Positions 1-6,272 of a DNA stretch of 13,599 nucleotides are shown here, one piece after another. Each line of letters begins with the position of its first letter. Positions within the stretch are counted from its first letter, which is position 1. Position numbers and translations under genes: made by a program. Below the pieces are notes generated by a model. That model searched no databases. It saw only the letters and a program-made list of their open reading frames with translations, and had not been told where the DNA came from. The stretch comes from an uncultured Oxalobacteraceae bacterium (lineage in GTDB: Bacteria; Pseudomonadota; Gammaproteobacteria; Burkholderiales; Burkholderiaceae): the NCBI GenBank assembly GCA_946480015.1, contig CAMLIL010000125.1, positions 1 to 13,599 on the forward strand, written 5' to 3'.

Positions 1-2
1 GT

Positions 3-1424
3 CTGCCCGATTACCTGCGCCTGTGGGCGGCGCGCGAGTTCGGCGCCGCTCATGCCGCGGACATCGCCGACATCGTCGCCACATACGCCAAGTACAACGG
101 CCGGCGCCGGCCCGAGATGCTGGAGCCGGGCACCTACAGCCTGATCAACTACAACGAGGGCGAGCGCATTGTCAGCCACTACAATGCCCTGGCCGCGCGC
201 GCCGACAGGATCGCCGCCGCGCTGCCGGCCGAGCGCCGCGACGCCTTCTTCCAGCTGGTGCAGTACCCGGTCAAGGCCAGCGCGGTGGTCAACGAAATGT
301 ACATCGCGGCCAACCGCAACAGGCTGTATGGCGCGCAGGGCAGGGCGTCGACCAACGACCTGGCGGCGCGCGTGCGCGCGCTGTTTGGCCAGGATGCCGA
401 ACTGACCCGCCGGTATCACCAGGACATCAGCGGCGGCAAATGGAATCACATGATGTCCCAGACCCATCTGGGCTACACCTTTTGGAACGAGCCTCCGCGC
501 AACGTCATGCCGGCGGTGGCGGAGATCCAGACCACCCGGGCGGCCGAGATGGGGGTGGCGGTGGAGGGGGCGGAGCAGGTCTGGCCGCGCTGGGGCAATG
601 CCAACCTGGCCCTGCCGGCGCTCAATCCCTTCGACCGCCAGGCGCGCTTCATTGAAGTGTTCAACCGCGGCGAGCAGCCGTTCGACTTCAAGATCACCTC
701 CAGCGAGCCGTGGGTAACGCTCAGCCAGAGCGGCGGCAGCGTGCAGCGCGAGCGGCGCATCGATGTCAACGTGCGCTGGGCCGACGTGCCGCCCAAGGCC
801 GAGTCGGCGATGCTGACGGTGACGGGGCCGAACGGCGCGCGCGCCCAGGTCAAGGTGCCGCTGCAGCAGGTGCGCACGGTCAGCGCTGCTCCCGGCACTT
901 TCGTCGGCACGGGGGGCGTGGTGTCGATCGAGGCGGCGCACTATGGCCGCGCGGTGGCGCCGGAGGGGCGGCAGTGGCAACTCGTACCCGACCATGGCCG
1001 CACCGGATCGGGCATGATCACCTTGCCGGTCGACGCACCGGCGGCAGGGACGGGCGCCGCCGACGCGATGCGGCTGGAATACCCTGTCCATGTTTTCGAG
1101 AGCGGCAAGGCACGCTTGCAGGTGACCCTGGCGCCCACGCTCAAGTATCAACCCGGGCAGGGCATGCGCTACGCCGTCTCGATCGACGACGAAGCGCCGC
1201 AGATCGTCAACGTCCACGCCGACGGATCGGAAGCGCATTGGGCGCGCATCGTCAGCGATGGCGCGGCGGTGTTCACGACCACGCATGTCCTGGCCCGCCC
1301 GGGTGCGCACACGCTCAAGTACTGGGCCATCGATCCGGGACTGGTGCTGCAGAAGCTGGTGCTGGACATGGGCGGCATGAAAGCCAGCTACCTCGGGCCG
1401 CCGGAGAGTCCGCGCATTGAATAG
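3..1424 (+). CDS. Glycoside hydrolase family 115 xylan alpha-1,2-glucuronidase, C-terminal part (5' end outside window)
   Basis: The reading frame is already open at base 3 and gives 473 residues up to the TAG at 1422-1424. GH115 enzymes remove 4-O-methyl-glucuronic acid from internal xylose units of glucuronoxylan. Family members are usually around 900-1000 residues, so about the N-terminal half, including most of the catalytic barrel, is missing here. The first ~180 residues are the helical end of the GH115 catalytic region (for example EMLEPGTYSLINYNEGERI, then KWNHMMSQTHLGYTFWNEPP). A beta-sandwich insert follows at about residues 215-290 (FNRGEQPFDFKITSSEPWV), and then a GH115_C-type beta-rich domain to the end. 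It converges on the GH10 gene with only 5 bp between stop codons and no visible terminator. Family assignment is from recognised motifs. The exact substrate is inferred from the xylan context. Confidence 0.85.
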   Translation: MPDYLRLWAAREFGAAHAADIADIVATYAKYNGRRRPEMLEPGTYSLINYNEGERIVSHYNALAARADRIAAALPAERRDAFFQLVQYPVKASAVVNEMYIAANRNRLYGAQGRASTNDLAARVRALFGQDAELTRRYHQDISGGKWNHMMSQTHLGYTFWNEPPRNVMPAVAEIQTTRAAEMGVAVEGAEQVWPRWGNANLALPALNPFDRQARFIEVFNRGEQPFDFKITSSEPWVTLSQSGGSVQRERRIDVNVRWADVPPKAESAMLTVTGPNGARAQVKVPLQQVRTVSAAPGTFVGTGGVVSIEAAHYGRAVAPEGRQWQLVPDHGRTGSGMITLPVDAPAAGTGAADAMRLEYPVHVFESGKARLQVTLAPTLKYQPGQGMRYAVSIDDEAPQIVNVHADGSEAHWARIVSDGAAVFTTTHVLARPGAHTLKYWAIDPGLVLQKLVLDMGGMKASYLGPPESPRIE

Positions 1425-1429
1425 CGCCG

Positions 1430-2551
1430 CTACGCCGAACGCGCCGGCATCGCTTCGAACGCTGCCGCGATTGCCGCGCGCAAGGGCTTGGCCTGCAGCT
1501 TGTCGTCGTAAGGCGTGCCGCGCATCGGCAGGCCGTCCTTGCGCGGCGCTTCGTACCAGTCTTTCAGCCAGCTTACGTGGTCGGCCATGCCCCACATGAG
1601 AAAATCCGTCACTTGCCGGTAGCTGAGCGTCAGGTCCAGGTAGTCCTTGGCCAGCGCGGCCACGCCGGCGTCGCGCCTGGCGATGTCTGCGGGTAGCTCA
1701 CGGTCGTTGACGTCGAACTCGGTGATCAGCAGCCGGTAGCCCATGCCGGTGACTTCATCGAGGAACTTGCGCCATTCGAGCGCCTGGCTGCTGCCGTCCT
1801 TGACGTCGTCCCACGAGCCGATATGGCTTTGCAGGCCGACCGCATCGACCGGCGTGCCCTTGTCTTTCAGCGCATGCAGGAGCCTGAGCACGCCGGCGCG
1901 GTGCCTGGCGCTGCCGGCGTCCCCGCGCATGTAGTCGTTGTAGACCAGCTGGGCGTGCGGGGCGTGTTCCCTGGCCGCGCGGAAGGCCAGGTCGACCGTC
2001 TCGAGCGGGCCCAGACGCTCCGTGAACACGTTCTTGCGCATCCGGCCGTCGGCCGGATCGACCGCTTCATTGACCACGTCGTAACTGTAGATGTCGCGGC
2101 CATAGTGCTCGCAGACAGTCCTGATGTGTTGGGTCAGTAGGCGCTCGGCTTCGCGCTGCGGTTGCGCGCCGAAGTCGTATTGCTTGACCCATCCGGGCAG
2201 CCACTTGGCCGGCGTCCAGAGCAGGCAATGTCCGCGGATCTGCAAACCTTCGCTTTTGGCCCATTGGACCATCTCGTCGGCGGGACGCAAGTTGAGCTGC
2301 CCCTTGCGCGGTTCCTGCGCCTGCCACTTGGTTTCGTTTTCGCAGACGATAACACCGCACTCGCGCAGGATGAGGGCGCGATAGGCGGGGTCGCCGAAGC
2401 GGTCGGGGGCGTTGGCGATGGCGTTGCCGACCCGCAGGCCCTTGCGTTTGCCGAGCTCTTTCAGACTGGGTTCGGGCGCGGCGGCGAAGCTCGCGGGCAG
2501 GGCGCTCGCTCCGGCCAGCAGGGCCAGTGCCTGGCGGCGTGTGGTGGTCAT
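1430..2551 (-). CDS. GH10 endo-1,4-beta-xylanase with twin-arginine signal
   Basis: This 373-residue protein is a single-domain GH10 xylanase that hydrolyses internal beta-1,4 bonds of xylan. The N-terminus (TTTRRQALALLAGASALPASFAAA) has an RR pair, a hydrophobic stretch and an Ala-rich cleavage region, which suggests Tat export. Family landmarks are ENETKW (71-76), RGHCLLW (106-112), the acid/base Glu162 in YDVVNEAVD, GLQSHI (239-244), the nucleophile Glu278 in LLITEFDVND, and FLMWGMADHVSWL (317-329). The residue after the conserved Trp112 is Thr where well-studied GH10 enzymes have His, and the loop to LPGW is about two residues longer, so the glycone subsites may differ. No carbohydrate-binding module is present. 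The start is fixed by a strong AAGGAGG at 2556-2562, five bases before the ATG. That SD overlaps the stop codon of the GH67 gene, so the two are co-transcribed and probably translationally coupled. Confidence 0.95.
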   Translation of the reverse strand: MTTTRRQALALLAGASALPASFAAAPEPSLKELGKRKGLRVGNAIANAPDRFGDPAYRALILRECGVIVCENETKWQAQEPRKGQLNLRPADEMVQWAKSEGLQIRGHCLLWTPAKWLPGWVKQYDFGAQPQREAERLLTQHIRTVCEHYGRDIYSYDVVNEAVDPADGRMRKNVFTERLGPLETVDLAFRAAREHAPHAQLVYNDYMRGDAGSARHRAGVLRLLHALKDKGTPVDAVGLQSHIGSWDDVKDGSSQALEWRKFLDEVTGMGYRLLITEFDVNDRELPADIARRDAGVAALAKDYLDLTLSYRQVTDFLMWGMADHVSWLKDWYEAPRKDGLPMRGTPYDDKLQAKPLRAAIAAAFEAMPARSA

Positions 2552-2555
2552 CGGG

Positions 2556-2562
2556 CCTCCTT
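2556..2562 (-). promoter_or_regulatory. Shine-Dalgarno of GH10 gene overlapping GH67 stop codon
   Basis: On the minus strand AAGGAGG lies five bases before the GH10 ATG (2549-2551). The TAA of the upstream GH67 gene (2563-2561) shares bases with it. Ribosomes ending on GH67 would sit on the xylanase initiation site, an arrangement that favours coupled translation. Confidence 0.85.
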
Positions 2563-4705
2563 ATCCGTTACCTGGGGCGAATGGGAAGCTGCGCGCCTTG
2601 TAGGCGTCCAGCGGCAGTGGCGGCGCTTTCGCGCCGACGGGCAGGGGCCGCTTCGATATCGATTGGAAGTAGGCCACGCTGGCGTCGCGCCACCATTGGG
2701 CTTCTTCGACCTGTTTTGCCAGGCGCTGGGCGATGTCGTCGTAGCGGCGCTCGTCGATGAGGGGCTTGAGCGCGCGCCAGCGCTCCTGCATTTCCCTGGC
2801 CTGGCTTACGCCGCTGTCGTAGCGCAGCACCAGTTCGTCCCACAGGGTGCGGCCTGACGCCATCCTGTAGTCCCACGGCAGGTGGTGGAACCAGAGCAGA
2901 TATTTTTCGGCAGTGGTGCGCGGGTCGGCGTACTGGCGCGCCAGCTCGGGCGCGTACTGGCCGATGGCGCCGCTGCCGCCGGCGCCGCGGTCGAAACCGA
3001 TCCCGCCGGCGTCGGCGCGGTGGTAGTAGGCCGGGTTCCATTCGGGCCGTTTGAGATCGGCCACCCAGGGCGCGGGTCCGTGGTGGTGGCCGGTTCCCAT
3101 CAGGTGGTGCAGGCCGAGCGGGGTCATGTAGTTGACCACCGCTTCGCGCGACATCATCAGCAGGTCGGTAATGGGTTCGGCCACGCGGGCGTCGGGCGCA
3201 AAGGTCTGCCGCGCCCATTCAAGGGCGATGGCGCGCGCCGAGCCTTGCGGGTCCCAGGCCAGGCGGCCGAAGGCATACCAGTTGGCCTGGTCGAAGTGCG
3301 AGCCGCTCCAGGTGCGGTCGCTGCCGATGTTGGCCACGCCGGCCATGCCGGACAGCCGTTCGCCGGCCAGCAGCCTGGCGACGGTGGCGTTGTTGCCGGG
3401 CCGGGTGTCGCTGGCGAGGACTTCTTCGTACAACTGGCCCAGGTAGGCGGTGTGGGTGGCGAAGCCCAGGTATTCTTTGGTGATCTGGAATTCCATCATC
3501 AATGGGGTGCGTGGCATGGCGCCGAACAGCGGGTGCACCGGCTCGCGCGGCTGAAAGTCGATCGGGCCGTTCTTGACCTGCACGACGACATTCGGGGCGA
3601 AGGCGCCGTCGAGCGGCTTGAACTGGTCGTAGGCCTGCCTGGCACGGTCGGCCGGCTGGTCGTCGGCATAGACGAAGGCGCGCCACATCACCACGCCGTT
3701 GTGCGCGGCGAGCGCGCGGGCGAGCATGTTGGCGCCTTCGGCGTGGGTACGGTGATAGTCCTGCGGTCCGGGCTGGCCTTCGGAGTTGGCCTTGACCAGA
3801 AAGCCGCCGAAGTCGGGGATGGCACGGTAAATCTCGTCGGCCTTGCGCGCCCACCATGCCGCTACCGCCGGGTCGAGCGGGTCGGCGTTGCTGGTGTCGC
3901 CCAGTTCGAGCGGCGTGGACCAGCGTACCGAGAGGTAGACTTTGATGCCGTACGGGCGCAGCACGTCGGCCAGGGCGGCGCTCTTGGCGATGAAGGCGGG
4001 ACTGAGCACCGCGGCCTTGGCGTTGACGTTGTTGAGCAACGCGCCGTTGATGCCGATGGAGGCGTTGGCGCGGGCGTAGTCGACATAGCGGCGCTCGCGG
4101 ATGTCGGGCAAGAGCCACCAGTTCCAGATCGATTCGCCGGCGTATCCGCGTTCGACCGTGCGGTCCAGGTTATCCCAGTGATCCAGCACGCGCAACTGCA
4201 GGGCGGGGCTGGCGCGCTGGTCGAGCGTGTCCAGGCGCACCCCGCTGGTGGCCGCGCGCAGCCAGGCAAAGCTTCCGTATAACAGGCCGATGTCGCTGTT
4301 GGCGGCGATCAGCGTGACCCGATGGCCATCGATGCGCGTCGAGCGCAGCACATAGCCTTCGCGTCCAAGTGCGCCGAGCCTGAGGCCGAGCGCGCCGAGC
4401 GCCGGCAGGGAGGCGGGCGTGGCCAGCACCAGCGCGCCGTCGCGCACCTGGCCGGTAATCGGTGGGCTTTGGCCGAGCATGCCTGCCAGGCCGCGCCGCA
4501 GTTCGGCCAGCGCCGCCTGCCTGGTGGGCGAGGCCTGGCCAGGCGCGACGATGGCACTGGCGTGGGCGCGCAGCGCCTTGTGCGCGGCCTGCGCCACCGG
4601 CCTGTACCGCAGCCACAGGTCGTATCCGTCTTCCTCGGCTGCCCGGCCAGCCCCGTGCGTGGCCACCAGCATGGCGGCCAGCAGCCAGGCTGCAATTTTG
4701 TTCAT
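2561..4705 (-). CDS. aguA: GH67 alpha-glucuronidase (exported)
   Basis: From the chosen start this is a 714-residue GH67 enzyme, which is close to normal family length. GH67 removes (4-O-methyl-)glucuronic acid from the non-reducing terminal xylose of short aldouronic acids. Residues 1-23 (MNKIAAWLLAAMLVATHGAGRAA) form a Sec signal peptide, so a periplasmic location is likely. An N-terminal beta domain is followed by a TIM barrel (VLDHWDNLDRTVERGYAG, 173-190) and a long alpha-helical C-terminal domain. Alignment by motif to Cellvibrio GlcA67A places the acid at Glu309 (KANSEGQPGP) and the base pair at Asp383 (NGPIDFQPREP) and Glu411 (ITKEYLG). The spacing between these residues matches the known enzyme to within one residue. 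An in-frame ATG at 4798 would put 31 charged residues before the signal peptide and run through an operator, so it is rejected. The SD is weak (GGGAAACGGG). It is the first gene of a two-gene unit with GH10. Confidence 0.95.
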   Translation of the reverse strand: MNKIAAWLLAAMLVATHGAGRAAEEDGYDLWLRYRPVAQAAHKALRAHASAIVAPGQASPTRQAALAELRRGLAGMLGQSPPITGQVRDGALVLATPASLPALGALGLRLGALGREGYVLRSTRIDGHRVTLIAANSDIGLLYGSFAWLRAATSGVRLDTLDQRASPALQLRVLDHWDNLDRTVERGYAGESIWNWWLLPDIRERRYVDYARANASIGINGALLNNVNAKAAVLSPAFIAKSAALADVLRPYGIKVYLSVRWSTPLELGDTSNADPLDPAVAAWWARKADEIYRAIPDFGGFLVKANSEGQPGPQDYHRTHAEGANMLARALAAHNGVVMWRAFVYADDQPADRARQAYDQFKPLDGAFAPNVVVQVKNGPIDFQPREPVHPLFGAMPRTPLMMEFQITKEYLGFATHTAYLGQLYEEVLASDTRPGNNATVARLLAGERLSGMAGVANIGSDRTWSGSHFDQANWYAFGRLAWDPQGSARAIALEWARQTFAPDARVAEPITDLLMMSREAVVNYMTPLGLHHLMGTGHHHGPAPWVADLKRPEWNPAYYHRADAGGIGFDRGAGGSGAIGQYAPELARQYADPRTTAEKYLLWFHHLPWDYRMASGRTLWDELVLRYDSGVSQAREMQERWRALKPLIDERRYDDIAQRLAKQVEEAQWWRDASVAYFQSISKRPLPVGAKAPPLPLDAYKARSFPFAPGNG

Positions 4706-4726
4706 CCCGTTTCCCGCGTCTGTATG

Positions 4727-4740
4727 TGATAGCGCAATCT
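4727..4740 (+). promoter_or_regulatory. Operator O1 (xyl-box-like), in GH67 leader
   Basis: The site reads TGATAGCGCAATCT. It differs from O2 by a single base and shares TGATAGCGC with all three sites. It lies 21 bp upstream of the GH67 ATG and downstream of the proposed leftward promoter, so it could serve as an auxiliary or roadblock site. It resembles the palindromic xyl-box (TGGTAGCGCTAACA type) bound by LacI-family xylan regulators in Xanthomonas. That comparison is from memory of the family. Confidence 0.65.
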
Positions 4741-4829
4741 TGCCACTGCCATCGCTCTTGTGGCGGCGTTTTCTCTCAGTGTGGTAAAGCGGAAACACCG
4801 GGTCGCCTCCAGATCGGTTCCTGATTTGT

Positions 4830-4858
4830 TTGATAGCGCAACCTTTTTAGTGTGTCAT
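4830..4858 (-). promoter_or_regulatory. Candidate sigma-70 promoter for GH67-GH10
   Basis: On the minus strand ATGACA (4858-4853, five of six matches to TTGACA) is followed after exactly 17 bp by TATCAA (4835-4830, four of six matches to TATAAT). Transcription would begin near 4823, leaving a leader of roughly 118 nt before the GH67 ATG. The -10 is embedded in operator O2, which strengthens the reading as a repressible promoter. Confidence 0.55.
4831..4844 (+). promoter_or_regulatory. Operator O2 (xyl-box-like), overlapping the GH67-GH10 promoter
   Basis: The site reads TGATAGCGCAACCT. It covers nearly all of the proposed leftward -10 hexamer and part of the spacer of the GH67-GH10 promoter, the position expected for simple repression. 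It is 104 bp from O1 and 123 bp from O3 (start to start). Confidence 0.7.
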
Positions 4859-4919
4859 AGGGGAGACCGGCACGTTGGTGCGGTGTGCCGACATTTCTCT
4901 ACCATTTCTATAACATCGT

Positions 4920-4949
4920 TTGACAATGCACGCATTGTCGAATTACACT
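4920..4949 (+). promoter_or_regulatory. Candidate sigma-70 promoter for the LacI-family gene
   Basis: A perfect TTGACA (4920-4925) is followed after 18 bp by TACACT (4944-4949, four of six matches). Transcription would start near 4956, inside operator O3. The upstream in-frame ATG at 4920 coincides with the -35 hexamer, so it cannot be the translation start of a message made here. Confidence 0.6.
4922..4939. repeat. Perfect 8-bp inverted repeat in the promoter spacer
   Basis: GACAATGC (4922-4929) and GCATTGTC (4932-4939) are exact reverse complements separated by AC. The left arm overlaps the -35 hexamer and the repeat ends four bases before the -10. It does not match the TGATAGCGC operator, so it may be a site for a second regulator. 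Its function is unknown. Confidence 0.6.
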
Positions 4950-4953
4950 CGAT

Positions 4954-4967
4954 TGGTCGCGCTATCA
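4954..4967 (-). promoter_or_regulatory. Operator O3 (xyl-box-like) at the repressor start point
   Basis: The plus strand reads TGGTCGCGCTATCA. Read on the minus strand it is TGATAGCGCGACCA, the most symmetric of the three sites (one mismatched pair of 7+7). It overlaps the predicted transcription start of the LacI-family gene, which implies autoregulation. Confidence 0.7.
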
Positions 4968-5024
4968 TTTCAGCGTGACGCGCGACGCCCTCTCAATCTG
5001 TCCATTTTCCAAGCTTCCCAACCG

Positions 5025-6110
5025 ATGATTTCTCAGCCGACAATCAGCCCAGCCTCTTCCGATGTGCCAACCATGGCCGATGTCGCCAAACTGGCTGGCG
5101 TATCGCCGATGACGGTGTCGCGGGTGATGAACGATAAGGATTCGGTGCGGGCCAAGACGCGCGAGAAGGTGTACGCGGCCGTGGCCGCCCTTAATTACTC
5201 GCCCAACCAGGCCGCCCGCCGTTTGGCCGGGTCCAAGCCGGTACGCATTGGGTTTCTATACAGCAACCCCAGCGCCGGTTATCTGAGCGAATTCCTGGTC
5301 GGCCTGCTCAATCAGGCCAGTTTGAACAACACCCAGCTGCTGGTGGAAAAGTGCGAGGCGGGCGACCACGAGCAGGCGCACGCCGAGCGCCTGATTGCCA
5401 ACGGGGTGGACGGCATCATCCTGCCGCCGCCGCTGTGCGACGTGCCGCTCATCATCGACGTCATCGCCAAGGCCGGCATTCCGGTGGTGGCGGTGGCCTG
5501 CGGCCTGCCCGACCGGCGCGTGTCGGCCGTGAGCATCGACGACTACCAGGCCGCTTACGTCATGACCTCGCACCTGATCGCGCTGGGCCATCAGCGCATC
5601 GGCTTCGTGATCGGGCATCCGAACCAGACCGCCAGCGCGCGCCGCCTGGCCGGTTTCAAGGCGGCCATCGCCGAGAAAAACGGCGATACCTCGCCCGATC
5701 TGATCGAGCAGGGCTTGTTTACCTACCGCTCCGGCCTGGATGCGGCCGAGCGCCTGCTCGGCCTGGAACAGCGTCCCACCGCGATTTTCGCCAGCAATGA
5801 CGACATGGCCGCGGCGGCCGTGGCCATCGCCCACCGCCTCGGCCTGGACGTGCCGGGCGACCTGACCGTGGCCGGTTTCGACGATACCGCGCTGGCCACG
5901 ACGATCTGGCCGGAACTGTCGACGGTACGCCAGCCGATTGCGGAAATGGCCGAAATCGCATTGCAGGCACTGGTGCGCCAGATTCGCGCGCGGCGCGAGG
6001 GCGTGACCGAACCGCCCCAGCACCAGGTGATGGATTTCGCCCTGATCCGGCGCCAGTCCGACGCTGCGCCGCGCATGCGCCCGCCGATCCGGCTCGGCAG
6101 TGGCACCTGA
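5025..6110 (+). CDS. LacI/GalR-family transcriptional repressor, probable xylan/xylo-oligosaccharide regulator
   Basis: This is a 361-residue LacI-family protein from the chosen start. The HTH lies at about residues 17-37 (MADVAKLAGVSPMTVSRVMND). The hinge (LNYSPNQAARRLAGS) carries the Leu that normally inserts in the DNA minor groove. The rest is a periplasmic-binding-protein-like sensor domain, with SIDDYQAAY, HLIALGHQRIGFV, FASNDDMAAAAV and VAGFDDT in the usual order. A short tail follows. The frame is open from 4920, but the first 35 codons contain the promoter and operator, so ATG 5025 is preferred. ATG 5073, directly before the HTH, is possible. Neither has a clear Shine-Dalgarno. The divergent position next to GH67 and the operators around its promoter suggest that it represses GH67-GH10 and itself, with a xylan-derived inducer. 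The ligand is not determinable from sequence. Confidence 0.9.
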   Translation: MISQPTISPASSDVPTMADVAKLAGVSPMTVSRVMNDKDSVRAKTREKVYAAVAALNYSPNQAARRLAGSKPVRIGFLYSNPSAGYLSEFLVGLLNQASLNNTQLLVEKCEAGDHEQAHAERLIANGVDGIILPPPLCDVPLIIDVIAKAGIPVVAVACGLPDRRVSAVSIDDYQAAYVMTSHLIALGHQRIGFVIGHPNQTASARRLAGFKAAIAEKNGDTSPDLIEQGLFTYRSGLDAAERLLGLEQRPTAIFASNDDMAAAAVAIAHRLGLDVPGDLTVAGFDDTALATTIWPELSTVRQPIAEMAEIALQALVRQIRARREGVTEPPQHQVMDFALIRRQSDAAPRMRPPIRLGSGT

Positions 6111-6272
6111 GCAATTTGTTGTAAATACCTTATCGGGTGTAACCCTTGCCCAGAATCATTCTATAACTTGGTGATTTTCGTAATTGCGGTGCTGCCGGTC
6201 ACATCGGAAAATGAACTGTGTGTTCGACCGTTAGGGACTTGCAAAAAAAATAATTAAAGGAGACGGGTAAAA
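6111..6272 (+). other. Intergenic leader upstream of GH3
   Basis: This AT-rich 162-bp gap contains no copy of the TGATAGCGC operator. The only promoter-like pair I can point to is weak: TTGCGG (6184-6189), 17 bp, GAAAAT (6207-6212). The ribosome site AAAGGAG (6256-6262), ten bases before the ATG, is clear. No rho-independent terminator is visible after the LacI-family gene, so readthrough into GH3 is possible. Confidence 0.4.

Larger units (their letters stand above)
4706..5024. other. Divergent control region between GH67 and LacI-family gene
   Basis: This gap of about 319 bp is visibly more AT-rich than the genes. It holds one good leftward and one good rightward sigma-70-like promoter, three 14-bp operator copies and one extra inverted repeat, annotated separately. 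A weaker 6-bp inverted repeat (CGGCAC 4868-4873, GTGCCG 4885-4890) lies between the promoters. No small ORF with a convincing start was seen here. Confidence 0.75.

Noticed and set aside
1425..1429. Bidirectional terminator between the convergent GH115 and GH10 genes
   Set aside because: Only 5 bp separate the stop codons and no stem with a T-run was found in the adjoining coding ends.
2882..4282. 466-codon open frame on the plus strand inside GH67
   Set aside because: It is antisense to the GH67 catalytic region. The Gly/Val/Ala-rich translation has no recognisable family.
4706..4798. ATG 4798 as start of GH67
   Set aside because: It would add a charged 31-residue leader ahead of a good signal peptide and run through operator O1.
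4920..5024. Upstream ATG 4920 as start of the LacI-family gene
   Set aside because: The ATG coincides with a perfect -35 hexamer. The extra 35 codons contain the promoter and an operator and do not resemble a LacI N-terminus.
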